This document shows, piece after piece, positions 6,553 to 8,622 of a stretch of DNA of 8,622 bases. A program made the position numbers and the translations under genes. The DNA is from Flavobacteriaceae bacterium UBA4022 (GTDB lineage Bacteria; Bacteroidota; Bacteroidia; Flavobacteriales; Flavobacteriaceae): assembly GCA_002384055.1 (NCBI GenBank), contig DGAU01000007.1, forward strand, positions 6,839 through 15,460, written 5' to 3'. Position 1 is the first letter of the stretch. Each line of letters opens with the position of its first letter. Below the pieces are notes generated by a model, which was not told where the DNA came from, ran no database searches, and saw only the letters and a list, made by a program, of their open reading frames with translations.

Positions 6553-7947
6553 TTACTTCACTAAAGAAATCTCAACACGTCTGTTTTCTTGTCTGCCGGC
6601 AGCAGTATTGTTGTCTGCTACTGGACGATCTTCACCGTAACCTACGAAAGATAAACGGCTGTCATCCATACCGAGACCTACCAAGAAGTCGTGTACTGAT
6701 TGCGCACGAGCAGCTGATAATTTTTGGTTGTTTGCAGCACGACCTACGCTGTCTGTGTGGCCTCCGATTTCGAAGCTAGAAGTTGGGTAAGCGGCCATTA
6801 CGTCAGCCATATCTTGTAACACAGCATTAGACGTTTCACGGATACTTGTTTTACCTGTATCGAATAAGATTGTTTTCGAATACTCATTCAATTGGTTGAT
6901 GATTTCGATAGTAACTTCTGGACATCCGTTGTTAGAAACGGTTCCAGCAACATCAGGACATTTATCATCCTTGTCTTCAACACCGTCATTGTCGGCATCG
7001 TAGAAAGGACATCCTCCGTTTGAACTTGGACCTGCTTCAGTTGGACAGTTATCGTCAGCGTCAGTGATACCATCACTATCGCCATCAGGACAACCATTCA
7101 ATGCAGCTACTCCAGCTACCATTGGACAGGCATCTTGTGGGTCAGCAATACCATCGCCGTCACTATCAGGACATCCGTTGAATTCTGCTAAACCGGCAAC
7201 GTTAACACAAGCATCGTTACGATCTTCAATACCATCACCGTCGCTATCAGGACATCCACCAAATTCACGAAGACCAGCTACTTCAGGACAAGCATCTTCG
7301 TTGTCATAAAGGCCGTCGCCATCTGTATCTTTTCCACCAAATTTAAATGCGGCACCGATAGAGTGTTGGAAATGTGTGATTCCAAAATCTTCCATAGCGT
7401 GCTTGAAAGTACTTTGTACGTTGATTGCTAAGTTTTCAGCAACCCAAAAACGAACGCTAGCGGTTGCGTTTAACGAACCAAATCCGATATCGTCAACCCA
7501 AGTATAACCACCACCTATTCCCAAAGACGGGTCTAGCCACTGGCCACCAATTTTGTCTCTCATACTGTAACGCAATTCAGCATCACCAGCGTAGTAGATT
7601 AAGTCGTCAACACGAACGTCACCAAGTTTGGTCAATTTGTTCATGGTTCCACCTACTCCGAATGAGAAGCCATCTCCTAAATAACGAGCGGCCGCTACTT
7701 TAGTCACAGCAGGGATAATGTTGTAATGGTCTGTAACGTTAAAAAACTCGTCAAAAAGACGGCCTTTAACATCTACTCCACCTACGGATACAGGTAATCT
7801 ACCAGCATCAACGTTTCCTGACGAGTATACATCAATGGCGTTGACACCAAGTTCTACTGCCCAAGGATTGTTTGCGTCCTGTGCATTAGTTACACCAACT
7901 ACTAAGAAAAAGCAGGCAGCAACCAAAATACTGTTAAGATGTTTCAT
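6553..7947 (-). CDS. OmpA-family outer-membrane protein with TSP type-3 repeats (right paralogue)
   Basis: This 464-residue protein has the same plan as its paralogue at 2236-3660. It has a signal peptide (1-22, TNA-Q), a barrel domain (about 23-206), five TSP3 calcium-binding repeats (207-343; the fifth carries two extra residues) and a C-terminal OmpA domain (about 350-464). The peptidoglycan-binding motif is canonical: GHTD with D399, R414 in AARA, GYGEDRP, and NRRVEISL at the end. The mature chain has ten cysteines, two per repeat. It probably sits in the outer membrane with its C-terminal domain holding the cell wall, and the strong consensus promoter at 7981-8011 suggests abundant expression. 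Its terminator at 6501-6527 makes it mainly monocistronic. The start ATG at 7945-7947 opens directly on the signal peptide. Starts of the mature chains match closely between paralogues (NPWAVELGVNAIDVY versus NPWAIEIGTNAVDFY). Confidence 0.95.
   Translation of the reverse strand: MKHLNSILVAACFFLVVGVTNAQDANNPWAVELGVNAIDVYSSGNVDAGRLPVSVGGVDVKGRLFDEFFNVTDHYNIIPAVTKVAAARYLGDGFSFGVGGTMNKLTKLGDVRVDDLIYYAGDAELRYSMRDKIGGQWLDPSLGIGGGYTWVDDIGFGSLNATASVRFWVAENLAINVQSTFKHAMEDFGITHFQHSIGAAFKFGGKDTDGDGLYDNEDACPEVAGLREFGGCPDSDGDGIEDRNDACVNVAGLAEFNGCPDSDGDGIADPQDACPMVAGVAALNGCPDGDSDGITDADDNCPTEAGPSSNGGCPFYDADNDGVEDKDDKCPDVAGTVSNNGCPEVTIEIINQLNEYSKTILFDTGKTSIRETSNAVLQDMADVMAAYPTSSFEIGGHTDSVGRAANNQKLSAARAQSVHDFLVGLGMDDSRLSFVGYGEDRPVADNNTAAGRQENRRVEISLVK
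6919..7329 (-). repeat. Five tandem repeats encoding TSP3 motifs (right OmpA gene)
   Basis: Four 27-codon units and one 29-codon unit (411 bp) encode DTDGDG, DSDGDG, DSDGDG, DGDSDG and FYDADNDG starts, with two cysteines each. The second unit has ACV in place of the usual xCP. The repeat number equals that of the left paralogue, so the array predates the duplication or has stayed constrained at five units. Confidence 0.9.
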
Positions 7948-7980
7948 ATTCTAAATGTTTAATTTTTAGTGTTATTAGAG

Positions 7981-8011
7981 CAAAAGTAACTTGTTAAAAT
8001 TTATTAACAAA
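7981..8011 (-). promoter_or_regulatory. Bacteroidota consensus promoter of the right OmpA gene
   Basis: Read on the minus strand, TTTG (8008-8011) is followed after exactly 19 bp by TACTTTTG (7981-7988), a perfect match to the Bacteroidota TTTG / TAnnTTTG promoter. Transcription should begin near 7975 and leave an AT-rich leader of about 28 bases without a Shine-Dalgarno sequence, the usual form for strongly expressed genes in this phylum. Confidence 0.8.
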
Positions 8012-8073
8012 AACAAATCTATTAAAAATTTTGGAATTACCTATCAACAGAGGCTTAAATATCAATTTGCCCT

Positions 8074-8622
8074 CTAGATATTGAGTTTAATTTTAACATT
8101 TTTGAATGCAGAAATCGCTTGGTTCAAATGTTCTTTTGTGTGGGCCGCAGAAAGCTGGACGCGGATGCGGGCTTTTCCTTTAGGAACCACCGGATAGAAA
8201 AAGCCGATCACATAGATTCCTTCTTCCAAAAGCATATCGGCCATGGTTTGCGCCAGTTTGGCGTCGTAGAGCATCACAGGAACAATCGCGGATTCGCCAT
8301 CAATGATATCAAAACCTGCTTCGATCATTCCGGCCTTGAAGTAGGCCGTGTTTTCGGCCAATCGATCTCTGAGTGTGGTATCGGTTTTTAAAAGTTCAAA
8401 TACCTTAATAGAAGCGCCGACAATGGCAGGCGCCAGAGAATTCGAAAATAAATACGGCCGTGACCGTTGTCTCAATATTTCGATAATTTCCTTTTTGCCC
8501 GTAGTGTAGCCCCCCATAGCCCCGCCTAGGGCCTTTCCAAGGGTCCCGGTGATGATGTCAACCCGGCCCATAACGCCTTTTTCTTCTAGGGTGCCTCGTC
8601 CCGTAGGGCCAATGAAACCGGC
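8074..8622 (-). CDS. kbl: Glycine C-acetyltransferase (2-amino-3-ketobutyrate CoA ligase), C-terminal part
   Basis: The frame is open to the window edge and gives the last 182 residues of a protein that is about 397 residues long in the family. The enzyme is a pyridoxal-phosphate-dependent fold type I acyltransferase that converts 2-amino-3-oxobutanoate and CoA to glycine and acetyl-CoA, the second step of threonine degradation after threonine dehydrogenase. The stretch MGRVDIITGTLGKALGG contains the PLP-binding lysine, at residue 30 of the fragment. RQRSRPYLFSNSLAPAIV and GFFYPVVPKGKARIR follow, nearly as in E. coli Kbl. These distinguish it from the related ALA synthase, BioF and serine palmitoyltransferase enzymes. 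The N-terminal half lies to the right of the window, so the true start cannot be seen; the internal ATG at 8571 is not the start. It lies upstream of the right OmpA gene in the same orientation, separated by 126 bp that contain a separate promoter, so the two are not necessarily an operon. Confidence 0.95.
   Translation of the reverse strand, partial: AGFIGPTGRGTLEEKGVMGRVDIITGTLGKALGGAMGGYTTGKKEIIEILRQRSRPYLFSNSLAPAIVGASIKVFELLKTDTTLRDRLAENTAYFKAGMIEAGFDIIDGESAIVPVMLYDAKLAQTMADMLLEEGIYVIGFFYPVVPKGKARIRVQLSAAHTKEHLNQAISAFKNVKIKLNI

Noticed and set aside
8049..8075. Hairpin after kbl (AGAGGC / GCCCTCT arms) as a terminator
   Set aside because: The stem is six pairs with a bulge, the loop is about 14 nt, and no T-run follows on the minus strand.

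Overview
The window looks like chromosomal DNA from a marine-type member of the Bacteroidota, most likely a flavobacterium. The evidence is a textbook Bacteroidota promoter (TTTG, 19 bp, TAnnTTTG) in front of one gene, AT-rich leaders without a consistent Shine-Dalgarno sequence, two OmpA-family proteins with five TSP type-3 repeats each, a secreted YwqK/MORN-like protein, and a Cys-less AddB-like nuclease. No mobile element, phage gene, tRNA, rRNA or CRISPR array was seen. The content is mostly ordinary core-genome material, and I did not find a clear new multi-gene system.

Layout, left to right: (1) the first codons of a minus-strand gene with a signal peptide (1-33), divergent from (2) a small secreted MORN-repeat protein on the plus strand (187-606). 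(3) A minus-strand pair, a one-TM DUF6090-like protein (1298-1981) overlapping by 4 bp with a HAD-family phosphatase/phosphomutase (612-1301), converges on gene 2. (4) An OmpA-family protein (2236-3660, minus) has its own terminator (2185-2214), a -7 promoter element, and three 21-bp-spaced direct repeats upstream. (5) A 909-aa AddB-like PD-(D/E)XK nuclease (3758-6487, minus) follows. (6) A second, paralogous OmpA-family protein (6553-7947, minus) has its own terminator and a perfect promoter. (7) The C-terminal half of glycine C-acetyltransferase (kbl, 8074 to the right edge, minus) closes the window.

The two OmpA paralogues flank the nuclease gene and appear to be separately transcribed envelope proteins: an outer-membrane barrel, a calcium-binding TSP3 linker, and a peptidoglycan-binding domain. 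The left paralogue has cysteine where the DAP-binding aspartate is expected. The nuclease is probably a DNA-repair enzyme, but no helicase partner lies in the window. Its start codon sits only 13 nt after the terminator hairpin of the upstream OmpA gene. The most interesting non-coding signal is the set of TTTATCCNAAA repeats at 3720-3772, placed like an activator site in front of a promoter that lacks a good -33 element.
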